A stretch of 64,000 bases of DNA from Vreelandella malpeensis (GTDB lineage Bacteria; Pseudomonadota; Gammaproteobacteria; Pseudomonadales; Halomonadaceae). Below, one piece after another: positions 56,038 through 64,000 of this stretch. Within the stretch, counting starts at the first letter, position 1, and the number at the start of each line of letters is the position of its first letter. A program made the position numbers and the translations under genes. The notes below the pieces were generated by a model that searched no databases, was not told the origin of the DNA, and saw only the letters and a list, made by a program, of their open reading frames with translations. The DNA is taken from positions 248,001 through 312,000 of the forward strand of contig NZ_WHVL01000005.1 of the NCBI RefSeq assembly GCF_020622355.1. The letters run 5' to 3'.

Positions 56038-56693
56038 AAGTGCTGATCATCGACAACTACGACTCCTTCACCTACAACCTCTACCAGTTCATCGGCGAGA
56101 TTCTGAGCGCCGAGCAACATCGCGGGGCGCTTTCGAACTTCGAGATTCTGGTCAAGCGCAACGACGAGCTTGCTTTCAACGAGATAGAGGCGCTCGCGGC
56201 GGACCGCATCATCATCTCGCCGGGGCCGGGCTCGCCGAGTGACCCGCGCTACTTCGGCGTCTGCGCCGAGGTGATCGAGAAGCTCGGCCCCACCACGCCG
56301 CTTCTGGGTGTTTGCCTGGGAATGCAGGGCATCGTTCACGTGTTCGGCGGCCAGGTGATCAAGGCGCCGCTGCCGATGCACGGCAAGATCAGCCCGATCA
56401 ATCACGGCGGCGAATCAGTATTCAGGAACGTGCCGGACCAGCTCGAAGTGATGCGCTACCACTCACTGATCGCCGATGCGGCTTCACTTCCCGAATGTCT
56501 CGAGGTCACTGCCACGGTGGGCGGGCTGGCGGCTGCGAGCTTTGCCGAGCGCGAGCGCTGGCAGGCCGCCGGCGAGTTCGAGCTGATGGGCGTGAAGCAC
56601 CGCGACTATCCGATCCATGGCATCCAGTTCCACCCGGAGTCCTTCGCCACCGAAGGTGGTCGCGAATTGATCAGTAACTTCCTGCTCGCCTGA
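56034..56693 (+). CDS. trpG: Anthranilate synthase component II (glutamine amidotransferase)
   Basis: This 219-residue class I glutamine amidotransferase supplies ammonia to TrpE. It starts IIDNYDSFTYNLYQFIGE. The oxyanion and nucleophile motifs are ISPGPGSPSD and LLGVCLGMQGIVHVFGG (Cys at about residue 94). The remaining triad is in GIQFHPESFATEGG. It carries an extra stretch around residues 22-35 and a longer pre-histidine loop than the usual 190-200-residue TrpG. The ATGA overlap with trpE and the terminator 19 bp after its stop define the operon trpR-trpE-trpG. trpDCFBA genes are not linked. Confidence 0.93.
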   Translation: MKVLIIDNYDSFTYNLYQFIGEILSAEQHRGALSNFEILVKRNDELAFNEIEALAADRIIISPGPGSPSDPRYFGVCAEVIEKLGPTTPLLGVCLGMQGIVHVFGGQVIKAPLPMHGKISPINHGGESVFRNVPDQLEVMRYHSLIADAASLPECLEVTATVGGLAAASFAERERWQAAGEFELMGVKHRDYPIHGIQFHPESFATEGGRELISNFLLA

Positions 56694-56711
56694 GCAAGCC
56701 TCCCACCTGCG

Positions 56712-56744
56712 AAAAAGGCCGGACGCCCTGGGCATCCGGCCTTT
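56712..56744. terminator. Bidirectional terminator between trpG and the small minus-strand gene
   Basis: AAAGGCCGGA (56714-56723) pairs with TCCGGCCTTT (56735-56744), extended inside by GCCC/GGGC around a single T. An A run (56712-56716) precedes it and CTTT follows, so it can serve trpG on the plus strand and the gene ending at 56766 on the minus strand. Confidence 0.82.
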
Positions 56745-56765
56745 CAAGATTGAGCTGAAGCCGCT

Positions 56766-57071
56766 CTAGCGCTTTGGTTCATCGCTACCTGGCATGAACG
56801 AAGGCGGGTCGCTGGCGGGAAAGGTCTCTTCCACCGACTCGTCGACCTGGCTCTCGGTCAAGGAAAGCTCCTCGGCGGAGTAGACCGCGTAGTGCTCGTT
56901 GAGCACCCACCCGTCATCGCCGGGGGCCAGGTGGTGGCGCTCGATCCAGACCCGGCTTTCGTCCGGGCGCTGCACCTCGACCTTGGTGGCGGCACTGGCG
57001 TCGATCACCCTGCCGAACAGCGTTCCATCCTGCGCGTGAATCAATGCATCCTGAAGTTCGGGCTTCGCCAT
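56766..57071 (-). CDS. Small acidic protein with SFPASDPPS-type tail, function unknown
   Basis: The protein of about 101 residues starts MAKPELQDALIHAQDGTLFG. The N-terminal half looks like a short PRC-barrel/DUF2171-type beta domain (GRVIDASAATKVEVQRPDESRVWIERHHLAPG). The C-terminus ends in VDESVEETFPASDPPSFMPG, a tail (E[ES]xFPASDPPS) that I remember from many small uncharacterised proteobacterial proteins. GGAGGG lies before the ATG at 57071; an ATG at 57086 is also in frame. No signal peptide or membrane helix is seen. It is separated from trpG by a bidirectional terminator and is probably a single-gene unit. Confidence 0.72.
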   Translation of the reverse strand: MAKPELQDALIHAQDGTLFGRVIDASAATKVEVQRPDESRVWIERHHLAPGDDGWVLNEHYAVYSAEELSLTESQVDESVEETFPASDPPSFMPGSDEPKR

Positions 57072-57151
57072 CGATAGACCCTCCATCCGTTGGTGTCACG
57101 TTATGGACACCGCGCCAGGCCCTCGGGTTCAGCCACCACCGTCACCGCCGA

Positions 57152-58195
57152 CTAGCGCTTGCCCCGCACACGGGGCGGCTTGCCGGAAGCGCCGCGCCCC
57201 TTGTTGGCGCCCTTGCCAGCAGGTTTACTCGCGCCCTTGCTGGCGGGTTTCCCAGAGCCCTTGCCGCCGGGCTTAGCAGCGCGTTTGCCTGCTGAGGCGG
57301 GCTTGCCCGCCCCTTTATCCTTGCCACCCGGGCCGGAAGCCCCGGCCCTGCCGCGCCCGGCCGGTTTGGCCTTGCTCACCGCGCCGCCTCTCCCCTTGGA
57401 CACTGGCCCGGCGCGGCCGGTTGCACCGCGCGGCTTGGCCTTGGGTTTGGGCTTTTGCGCTGGCGGCGGCGCGCCGTCGGAGGTTTCAGTGAGCCGAACG
57501 ATGGTGTCGATCTCTTTCGGCGTCAAATCGCGCCAGTCACCCAGCGCCAGCCCCTTGAGCGAGACGTTCATGATCCGCGTGCGCACAAGCTCCACCACCT
57601 CGAACCCGAAGTACTCGCACATGCGCCGAATCTGGCGGTTGAGCCCCTGCACCAAGGTGATGTTGAAGGCAAAGCGCGATACCCGCTCCACCTTGCACTT
57701 CTTCGTCACCTGACCCAGGATCGGCACCCCATTCTGCATGCCTTCGATGAAGTCGTCGGTCACCGGTTTGTCGACGGTGACGACGTACTCCTTCTCGTGC
57801 TGGTTGTTGGCGCGCAGGATCTTGTTGACCAGATCGCCGTTGTTGGTCAGAAAGATCAGCCCCTGGGAGTCCTTGTCCAGACGCCCGATGGGAAAGATGC
57901 GCACGCCGTGGCCGACGAAATCGACAATGTTGGCCTTTTCGTTCGACTCGGTGGTGCTGACGATGCCCACGGGCTTGTTGAGCGCGATCAGCACCAGGTC
58001 CTCTTCCTCCTGGGGCTCGATCTCCTGGCCGTTGACCTTGACCCGATCGCCGGGCACGACCTGGTCCCCGGTACTCGCGCGGCGCCCGTTGATCCAGACG
58101 TTGCCCTGCTCCACGAAGCGGTCCGCCTCGCGACGCGAGCAGAGTCCGCTTTCGCTGATGTACTTGTTGATCCGGGTCGATTTTCCAAAAGACAT
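57152..58195 (-). CDS. rluF: 23S rRNA pseudouridine synthase RluF with long basic tail
   Basis: The first about 240 residues match E. coli RluF closely: [24 protein letters not shown] (S4 RNA-binding domain), [12 protein letters not shown], and [28 protein letters not shown] with the catalytic Asp. [20 protein letters not shown] follows. RluF modifies uridine 2604 of 23S rRNA, and can act on U2605. The last about 105 residues are a low-complexity tail of Lys, Gly, Ala, Pro and Arg, with repeated AGKP/SKGA/GKGA units. That is longer than the basic tail in E. coli (total 347 against 290). The tail may contact rRNA. The start at 58195 fits the family. Confidence 0.93.
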   Translation of the reverse strand: MSFGKSTRINKYISESGLCSRREADRFVEQGNVWINGRRASTGDQVVPGDRVKVNGQEIEPQEEEDLVLIALNKPVGIVSTTESNEKANIVDFVGHGVRIFPIGRLDKDSQGLIFLTNNGDLVNKILRANNQHEKEYVVTVDKPVTDDFIEGMQNGVPILGQVTKKCKVERVSRFAFNITLVQGLNRQIRRMCEYFGFEVVELVRTRIMNVSLKGLALGDWRDLTPKEIDTIVRLTETSDGAPPPAQKPKPKAKPRGATGRAGPVSKGRGGAVSKAKPAGRGRAGASGPGGKDKGAGKPASAGKRAAKPGGKGSGKPASKGASKPAGKGANKGRGASGKPPRVRGKR

Positions 58196-58240
58196 AGAGC
58201 GCTACTGGCCTGGGTGAAGAAGTTGACGTGAAAAAAACGG

Positions 58241-58783
58241 TTAAAACGAGGAGCCGGGCTCTGCAAGAAAGCGCCGCTCCTCGTCGCTCGAGGCCCGCCC
58301 GAGAATGACGTTACGGTGCGGGTAACGCCCGAAGCGGTCGATGATCACCTTGTGCCGGCGCTCGAAACCGAGGTTTCGCTCGAGTCCTGGCTGGTCGAAA
58401 AGTCGCTCGGCCTGAGCGTGGATAAGCGCTGATTCGCTGTGCATGTAGGGCATGTAGAGAAAGGCGCGCCGCTCGGGCGACAGCGCTCGATCCGCATTTG
58501 CCCGCACCGCTTCTTGCGCGAGCCCAAGGGCCAGCGGGTCCGCGGCGAAAGCCGCGGGCGTGTCACGGTAGATGTTGCGCGAGAATTGATCGAGCACGAT
58601 GATCTCCGCCAGTCGGCCCTCGGGCGTTTCACGGAAATCGACGCACTCACAGGCGAACGCCCGGGCGTGCAGCGTGCCAAAGCGCTCCTCGATGACGCGG
58701 TCGAGCATCGGGTCTTTCTTGAACCACTGGGCGGGTGTGAGTTCGTCGAACCAGAACGCCAGCACCTTTTGCATCTCGTTCAT
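58241..58783 (-). CDS. DUF924 family protein
   Basis: This 180-residue helical protein is of the DUF924 family. It has VLAFWFDELTPAQWFKKDPMLDRVIEERFG, EIIVLDQFSRNIYRDTPAAFAADPLAL and FLYMPYMHSESALIHAQAERLF, the usual conserved segments. The family is common and has a TPR-like fold; its biochemical role is not established. It lies 13 bp downstream of ppc on the same strand, so may share its transcript. The start at 58783 follows GAGGAGAGCGCG. Confidence 0.88.
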   Translation of the reverse strand: MNEMQKVLAFWFDELTPAQWFKKDPMLDRVIEERFGTLHARAFACECVDFRETPEGRLAEIIVLDQFSRNIYRDTPAAFAADPLALGLAQEAVRANADRALSPERRAFLYMPYMHSESALIHAQAERLFDQPGLERNLGFERRHKVIIDRFGRYPHRNVILGRASSDEERRFLAEPGSSF

Positions 58784-58796
58784 CGCGCTCTCCTCG

Positions 58797-61442
58797 TCAA
58801 CCAGTGTTCCTGAGCCCGGTGGCGATTCCCGCCATGGTGACCATCAGCGCCCGCGATAGATCGGCGCTGATCGCGCCGTCGGCGTCGCGGTTACGCTGCA
58901 GAAGTTCCGCCTGCAAGCCGTGCAGCGGGTCGATGTAGGGGTTACGAACATCGATCGCCTGACGAATCAGCGGCGTGTTCTCCAGAAGCGCCTGCTGCTC
59001 GAGGATGTCCAGCACCGCGACCTCGAGGCGCTCGTAGCGCTCGCGCAGCCTCTTGCCCAGCGCCTTGAGCGAAGGCTCGTCGACCAGCCGGTGCTCGTAG
59101 TAGGCGGCGATCGCCACATCCGCCTTGGCCAGCAGCATCTCGAGCATGTCGAGGTAGGTGCCGAAGAACGGCCACTGGCTGCGCATCTCCTGGAGTACCT
59201 CGCGCCCACCGGGCTGCTCGAGACGATTGGCGAAAGCCTCGCCGCTGCCGAGCCAGGCCGGCAGCATCAGTCGGATCTGGGTCCAGGCGAAGATCCAGGG
59301 AATGGCGCGTAGGGTTTCGACCCCGCCGTCCTGACGCCGTTTGGTCGGCCTCGAGCCGAGCGGTAGCCGACCCAGGGCGCCCTCCGGTGTCACCGCACGG
59401 AAGTAGGGTACGAAATCGGGGTTCTCGCGCACCACGCCAACGTAACCTGCGTGGGCGACGCGCGCCAGCGCGTCCATCTCCTCGCGCCACTGCGCCTCCG
59501 GTGCCGGCGGCGGCAGCAGCGTCGCCTCGAGCACCGCGCAGGTGTAGATCTCCATGGATCGCAGGGCAATGTCCGGCTGACCGAACTTGAAGCGGATCAT
59601 CTCGCCCTGCTCGGTCACTCGCAGACTTCCGTTCACCGAGCCCGGCGGCTGGGAGAGAATCGCCGCGTGAGCCGGGCCGCCACCGCGACCGACGGTACCG
59701 CCGCGGCCGTGGAACAGGGTCAAGTCGACCCCATGACGCTTGCACACCTCGACCAGCGACTCCTGAGCGCGATACTGGGCCCAGGCGGCGGCGAGCTGGC
59801 CGGCATCCTTGGCGGAATCCGAGTAGCCGATCATCACCTCCTGGCGATCCTTGATCAGCGCGCGGTAGCCCGGTAGCTGCAACAGCTTGTCGATGGCGCT
59901 CGCAGCGTTATCCAGGTCGTTCAAGGTTTCGAACAGCGGTGCGATGGGCAGCGTCTGGCCGCCGATCTCTTTCATCAGCAGCGCCACGGTCAGAACGTCG
60001 GAGGGCTCGGCGGCCATCGAGATGATGTAGGTGCCGAGCGCTTCGGCGTGTTCGCTGGCGACGACCTTGAAGGTGTCGATCACCTCGCGGGACTCCGCCG
60101 AACACTCCCAGCGCCGAGGGATCAACGGGCGGTGGGAGGTGAGTTCCTCGAGCAGGAAGTCTTGCCGGGTCGCCTCATCCCACTGATCGTAATGGCCGAT
60201 CCCGAGGGCACTGGTGAGCTCTTCCATCAGCTGCGTATGGCGGCTGGCTTCCTGGCGCAGGTCGAGCTTGGTGAGCGTGACGCCGAACACCGCCACCCGG
60301 CGCAGGGTATCGAGCAGCGCGCCGTTGGCGATGGTATCGAGGCCGACGTCGCACAGCGAACGGTAGCAGGCCAGAAGCGGCGCGAAGAGCTGGTCGCGGG
60401 TCTCGATGATCGGCCCGCCATCGAAGTTGCGTCCGTCGAGTTCGGCCTTGGCCCAGTCGCGGGTCGCCTCCACTTTGGCGAGCAAACGCTTCAAGAGCTC
60501 GCGGTAGGGTTCGGCCACGTCGCCCACTTCCGCCTTGAGGGCACTGTTCGCCTTCCACATGGAAAGCTCGGTCTTGAGCTGCTCGAGATCGCGAAGGTAA
60601 AGATCCGCCGCCATCCAGCGCCCGAGCAGCAGCACCTCGCGAGTCACCCGCGCGGTGACGTTGGGGTTGCCGTCACGATCGCCGCCCATCCAGGAGGCGT
60701 AGCGGATCGGTGCGGCGTCCAGCGGCAGGCGCTCGCCGGCGGTATCGAGCAGCAAATTGTCGAGATCGCGATGGAAGTCCGGCACGGCCTGCCACAGCGA
60801 GTTCTCGATCACCGCAAATCCCCACTTGGCCTCGTCGACCGGGGTCGGGCGCTCGTGGCGAATCTCGTCGGTATGCCAGGCCTGGCTGATCAGCTCGTTC
60901 AGGCGTCCGTGGGCGCGCTCGGCGCGCTCGGGATACTCCTCGGAGCCTTCGATGGCGGTGAGACACTCGTCGATGGCGTCGTACTTCTGGATCAGCGTAC
61001 GCCGGATGACTTCCGTCGGGTGAGCGGTGAGGACCAGCTCCACGCGCATGGTGGAGAGCGTCTCGACCAGCGAGCGCGGCGAGTTGCCGGCCTGACGGGC
61101 GCGCTCGAGCAGCTCGCCGAGGACGGGCTGAGTGCCCGGCTTGTAGTCCTCGACGCGGCGAAAGCGCGCCCGGTAGTGCTGCTCGGCGATATTGGCCAGA
61201 TTCAGGAACTGGTTAAAGGCGCGGGTGACCGGCAGCAGATCGCTTTCCGGCAGTTTGCGCAGGTATTCGATCAGCTCGCGCTGCTGCAGCGTGTCGCCCT
61301 GGCGCCCGCGTTTGGCGTGGGCACGAATGGTTTCGATCTTGTCGACGAACCCCTGGCCAAGGTCGTCGGCAATGGTGCGCCCCAGGCTATCGCCCAGAAT
61401 ACGTACGTTGTCGCGCAGTGACTCGTGTAGATCGTGACTCAT
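58797..61442 (-). CDS. ppc: Phosphoenolpyruvate carboxylase
   Basis: This 881-residue enzyme carboxylates phosphoenolpyruvate with bicarbonate to oxaloacetate, refilling the TCA cycle. It has the catalytic histidine motif VLTAHPTEVIRRTL near residue 135, GGDRDGNPNVT, GYSDSAKDAGQLAAAW, and the glycine-rich FHGRGGTVGRGGGPAHAAI. The invariant C-terminal end is RNTG. E. coli Ppc has 883 residues. I chose the ATG at 61442 (MSHDLHESLRDNVRILGDSLG); a longer open frame to 61538 lacks homology. It lies 99 bp downstream of mazG on the same strand. Confidence 0.97.
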   Translation of the reverse strand: MSHDLHESLRDNVRILGDSLGRTIADDLGQGFVDKIETIRAHAKRGRQGDTLQQRELIEYLRKLPESDLLPVTRAFNQFLNLANIAEQHYRARFRRVEDYKPGTQPVLGELLERARQAGNSPRSLVETLSTMRVELVLTAHPTEVIRRTLIQKYDAIDECLTAIEGSEEYPERAERAHGRLNELISQAWHTDEIRHERPTPVDEAKWGFAVIENSLWQAVPDFHRDLDNLLLDTAGERLPLDAAPIRYASWMGGDRDGNPNVTARVTREVLLLGRWMAADLYLRDLEQLKTELSMWKANSALKAEVGDVAEPYRELLKRLLAKVEATRDWAKAELDGRNFDGGPIIETRDQLFAPLLACYRSLCDVGLDTIANGALLDTLRRVAVFGVTLTKLDLRQEASRHTQLMEELTSALGIGHYDQWDEATRQDFLLEELTSHRPLIPRRWECSAESREVIDTFKVVASEHAEALGTYIISMAAEPSDVLTVALLMKEIGGQTLPIAPLFETLNDLDNAASAIDKLLQLPGYRALIKDRQEVMIGYSDSAKDAGQLAAAWAQYRAQESLVEVCKRHGVDLTLFHGRGGTVGRGGGPAHAAILSQPPGSVNGSLRVTEQGEMIRFKFGQPDIALRSMEIYTCAVLEATLLPPPAPEAQWREEMDALARVAHAGYVGVVRENPDFVPYFRAVTPEGALGRLPLGSRPTKRRQDGGVETLRAIPWIFAWTQIRLMLPAWLGSGEAFANRLEQPGGREVLQEMRSQWPFFGTYLDMLEMLLAKADVAIAAYYEHRLVDEPSLKALGKRLRERYERLEVAVLDILEQQALLENTPLIRQAIDVRNPYIDPLHGLQAELLQRNRDADGAISADLSRALMVTMAGIATGLRNTG

Positions 61443-61541
61443 TGATCTGGCCTCCTTGCAGACTGTCTGCCTGTCGTGTCGCGTTTTATTACTCTTGTTT
61501 CTGGCGCCTTTACCGCAGGGCTCGGCCAGCGTCAGCATGGG

Positions 61542-62366
61542 TCATCGTTCGTCGGCCTTGGCGGTCTGCCAGTGGCGCTCCATCTCATCGAGACCGGCCT
61601 CGCCGAACCTGCGTCCATCGCGGGCAAGCGCCTGTTCCACATGGCGAAAACGGCGCTCGAACTTGGCGTTGGTGTACCGCAGGCTGGCTTCCGGGTCGGC
61701 CTCGAGTCGACGGGCAAGATTGGTGACGGCGAAGAGCAGATCACCCACCTCTTCGCGAGCGTGTTCGATGTCGCTGCGACCCAGGGCCTCTTCGACCTCG
61801 GCGAGCTCTTCGCGAATCTTGTCGATGACCCCGTTGGTGTCCGGCCAATCGAAGCCGACCCGAGCGGCGCGCTTGGCGAGCTTCTGGGCACGGCTTAGCG
61901 CCGGCAGCGCCAGCGGCACGTCGTCGAGCACCGAAGGAGGTGCCGCCGAACGATCCGCACGCTCGTCCTCTTTCAGGCTCTCCCAACGGCTTTTCACCTG
62001 ATGCTCGCGAACGCTGGTCGCCTCGATGCCGGGCGGGCGACGCGAGGCGAGCGTGCCGTCGGGAAACACGTGCGGGTGGCGGCGCAACATCTTGCGCACC
62101 AGCGTATTGACCACGTCATCGAAGTCGAAGCGCCCTTCCTCGGCGCCGAACTGAGCGTAGTACACCACCTGGAAGAGCAGATCGCCCAGCTCTCCGGGAA
62201 GCTCATCGAAAGCGCCGCGCTCGATGGCGTCGGCGACCTCGTAGGCCTCCTCGAGGGTGTGGGGCACGATGCTGTGCCAATCCTGCTGGACGTCCCAGGG
62301 GCAGCCCTGCTGCGGGTCGCGCAGCACGCGCATCAGCGCGAGCAGGTCGCTTACGTCGTGGCGCAT
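61542..62366 (-). CDS. mazG: Nucleoside triphosphate pyrophosphohydrolase MazG
   Basis: The 274-residue protein has the two tandem MazG domains of the full-length enzyme. The first contains CPWDVQQDWHSIVPHTLEEAYEVADAI and ELGDLLFQVVYYAQ. The second contains KIREELAEVEEAL and HAREEVGDLLFAVTNLARRL, with the acidic EExxE and ExxD metal ligands in both. It hydrolyses NTPs to NMP and pyrophosphate and modulates ppGpp responses in E. coli. The ATG shares a base with the relA stop (TAATG), reproducing the relA-mazG order of E. coli in translationally coupled form. Confidence 0.95.
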   Translation of the reverse strand: MRHDVSDLLALMRVLRDPQQGCPWDVQQDWHSIVPHTLEEAYEVADAIERGAFDELPGELGDLLFQVVYYAQFGAEEGRFDFDDVVNTLVRKMLRRHPHVFPDGTLASRRPPGIEATSVREHQVKSRWESLKEDERADRSAAPPSVLDDVPLALPALSRAQKLAKRAARVGFDWPDTNGVIDKIREELAEVEEALGRSDIEHAREEVGDLLFAVTNLARRLEADPEASLRYTNAKFERRFRHVEQALARDGRRFGEAGLDEMERHWQTAKADER

Positions 62367-64000
62367 TAGTGGCCTCCCTTGCGCGCGCGCTTTTCCGGGT
62401 CGGCGTCGCGCAGCCGGCGCACTTCGGTGACGTTGGGCAACTGCTGGATGCGCGAGAAAAGCCGCCCCAGGGTCTCGAGCCCGTCCACTTCGAGGGTGAT
62501 GCGAAGCCTTGCGATGCTCTCGTCGGTATCGGTCAACGTATTGACCGCCAATACGTTGACCTTCTCGTTGCCTAGAAGCCCAGTCACGTCGCGCAGAAGC
62601 CCGGAGCGATCCCAGGCCTGGATCTCGATGGTCACCGGGTAGCGGGTGTGGGCGCGCTCGCCCCACTCCACCTCGATGATCCGCTGAGGCTCGTCCATGC
62701 GCAGTTGGAGCACGTTCGAGCACTCCTGGCGGTGAACCGTGACCCCCCGCCCCTGGGTGATGAAGCCGATGATCGGCTCGCCGGGTACCGGGTTGCAGCA
62801 GTTGGCCATGCTGGTCTTCAAGTTGCCAACGCCCAGCACGGTGATGTCGCTCTGGATCGCCTTGCTCGACTGGCGGCGCGGCTTGGCCAGAAGCCGCTCG
62901 AGCTGCTCCTGGTCGTCACTCTCGCCGAACAGCTGCTGGGCCTGGTGAAGCACCTGACCGATCCGCAAGTCGCCCGCGCCGAGGGCGGCGTACATGTCCT
63001 CGGCATTCTGGTAGTTGACCGTCTCGGCGAGTTTCTGGATATCGAGCCCATCGACGTCGAGGCGTTTCATCTCGCGCTCGAACAGCGCCCGGCCCTCTTC
63101 GAGATTCTGATCCCGCGCCTGGTGCTTGAACCAGGCCTGGATCTTGGCTCGGGCGCGAGAGGTACGCACGTACCCCAGGCTCGGATTGAGCCAGTCGCGG
63201 CTCGGCCCGCCCTTGGTAGCGGTCAGGATCTCGACCTGCTGGCCGGTCTTGAGCTTGTAGCTCAAGGGGACGATGCGCCCGTCGATCTTGGCACCCCGGC
63301 AGCGGTGGCCGATCTCGGTGTGTACCCGGTAGGCGAAGTCGATCGGCGTGGCGACGCGCGGAAGGTCGATCACGTGGCCATCCGGGGTGAAGACGTATAT
63401 GCGATCCGGGGCGACATCGCTTGCCAATCCCTCGCGCAGATCGCCAAAGCCGCCAACCTCGTCCTGCCACTCGAGCACCTGCCTGAGCCAGGCGATCTTC
63501 TCTTCGTAGCTTCTGCTCTTGGCGTTGGTGTCATGGCCCTTGTAGCGCCAGTGGGCGCACACGCCAAGCTCCGCCTCGTCGTGCATGGCGAAGGTGCGAA
63601 TCTGGATCTCGAGAACCTTGTTCTCGGGGCCAACCACCGCCGTGTGAAGTGACTGGTAGCCATTTTTCTTGGGGTTGGCGATGTAGTCGTCGAACTCGTT
63701 GGGCACGTGGTGCCAGCGCGAATGGACGATACCCAGCACCGTGTAGCAGTCGGTCACCGCAGGGACCAGGATGCGCACCGCGCGCACGTCGTGCACCTGG
63801 GAGAAATCGATGCGCTTGCGCTTCATCTTGCGCCAGATCGAGTAGATGTGCTTGGCACGGCCCTTGACGTCGAAGCGGTGGATGTTCTGGGCGCGCATCA
63901 AGGACTCGAGAGTACCCACCACGTCCTGGATGTAGCGGTCGCGGTCAAGGCGCTTTTCGGCCAGGAGCTTGGCGATGGTCTTGTAGTCGGCTTCGTGCAG
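62366..64000 (-). CDS. relA: GTP pyrophosphokinase RelA (5' part outside window)
   Basis: The frame is open from the right edge, so about 544 C-terminal residues are seen of roughly 740. The synthetase part has KHIYSIWRKMKRKRIDFSQVHDVRAVRILV, YIANPKKNGYQSLHTAVVGPENKVLEIQIRT and HAHWRY-like wording (GVCAHWRYK). The TGS domain (IYVFTPDGHVIDLPRVATPIDFAYRVHTEIGHRCRGAKIDG), a helical region, and the zinc-finger and ACT regions follow (NCCNPVPGEPIIGFITQGRGVTVHRQECSN, EIQAWDRSGLLRDVTGLLGNEKVNVLAVNT). It makes pppGpp on stalled ribosomes. Its stop overlaps mazG. Confidence 0.95.
   Translation of the reverse strand: MHEADYKTIAKLLAEKRLDRDRYIQDVVGTLESLMRAQNIHRFDVKGRAKHIYSIWRKMKRKRIDFSQVHDVRAVRILVPAVTDCYTVLGIVHSRWHHVPNEFDDYIANPKKNGYQSLHTAVVGPENKVLEIQIRTFAMHDEAELGVCAHWRYKGHDTNAKSRSYEEKIAWLRQVLEWQDEVGGFGDLREGLASDVAPDRIYVFTPDGHVIDLPRVATPIDFAYRVHTEIGHRCRGAKIDGRIVPLSYKLKTGQQVEILTATKGGPSRDWLNPSLGYVRTSRARAKIQAWFKHQARDQNLEEGRALFEREMKRLDVDGLDIQKLAETVNYQNAEDMYAALGAGDLRIGQVLHQAQQLFGESDDQEQLERLLAKPRRQSSKAIQSDITVLGVGNLKTSMANCCNPVPGEPIIGFITQGRGVTVHRQECSNVLQLRMDEPQRIIEVEWGERAHTRYPVTIEIQAWDRSGLLRDVTGLLGNEKVNVLAVNTLTDTDESIARLRITLEVDGLETLGRLFSRIQQLPNVTEVRRLRDADPEKRARKGGH

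Noticed and set aside
60048..61421. 457-codon plus-strand frame opposite ppc
   Set aside because: Shadow of ppc; the phosphoenolpyruvate carboxylase motifs are on the minus strand.

Overview
The window is a high-GC, tightly packed stretch of ordinary bacterial chromosome carrying about 50 protein genes. No tRNA, rRNA, CRISPR array, insertion sequence or prophage was recognised. Gammaproteobacterial orthologues are easy to recognise (GlpR, RluF, RelA, MazG, AmpG, KefB/C-type, SutR/YdcN with its BenE neighbour, Nfo, TrpR, AzoR). A complete LiuR-type leucine/valine catabolic block is also present. Together these suggest a gammaproteobacterium of the Halomonadaceae/Oceanospirillales type. The family assignment is inference; the class is fairly secure.

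Layout. 0-10 kb: a truncated glpR, a DASS-type transporter with two TrkA-C domains, quinone reductase, glycerophosphodiesterase, endonuclease IV, a divergent SutR-like regulator/BenE transporter pair with a twin operator, a small lipoprotein, proS and a lytic transglycosylase. 10-24 kb: a SlyD/SlpA-like FKBP, ampG, a SEC-C/TPR protein, an ABC1/UbiB kinase, topB, a divergent LysR/azoR pair, and a minus-strand membrane cluster (DUF945, DUF3592, LemA, M48 protease with a TerB-like tail). 24-31 kb: a tryptophan-to-anthranilate island made of a YfcC-type carrier, a LysR regulator and an operon of M20 peptidase, tryptophan dioxygenase, kynureninase and an alpha/beta-hydrolase kynurenine formamidase. 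31-33.5 kb: a soluble PAS-PAS chemoreceptor behind a sigma-28 promoter, and a GST. 33.5-51.7 kb: branched-chain amino acid utilisation, with valine genes (mmsB, HIBYL-CoA hydrolase, acyl-CoA dehydrogenase), a Liv-type ABC importer, liuR, liuABCDE, an acyl-CoA synthetase and a coupled methyltransferase. 51.7-64 kb: an outer-membrane-like protein, a Kef-type antiporter, the trpR-trpE-trpG operon, a small protein, rluF, DUF924, ppc, mazG and the 3' part of relA.

How the genes work together. The Liv importer delivers leucine, valine and isoleucine. The liu enzymes take isovaleryl-CoA to acetyl-CoA and acetoacetate, while the valine genes take isobutyryl-CoA towards methylmalonate semialdehyde. 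Palindromes of the LiuR kind lie before liuR, before livG (degenerate) and before the valine operon, so one MerR-family regulator probably covers 34-51 kb. Separately, the kyn operon turns tryptophan into anthranilate, while 23 kb away trpREG makes anthranilate from chorismate. The latter has a perfect Trp-repressor operator over its promoter, so the repressor probably controls its own gene together with anthranilate synthase.

The most noteworthy signals are the trpREG operator, the M20-peptidase/YfcC-linked kyn operon, the LiuR site set, the SutR-like twin operator, the sigma-28-driven cytosolic chemoreceptor, and the M48-LemA-DUF3592-DUF945 cluster. All functional statements come from reading sequence; no database search was run.
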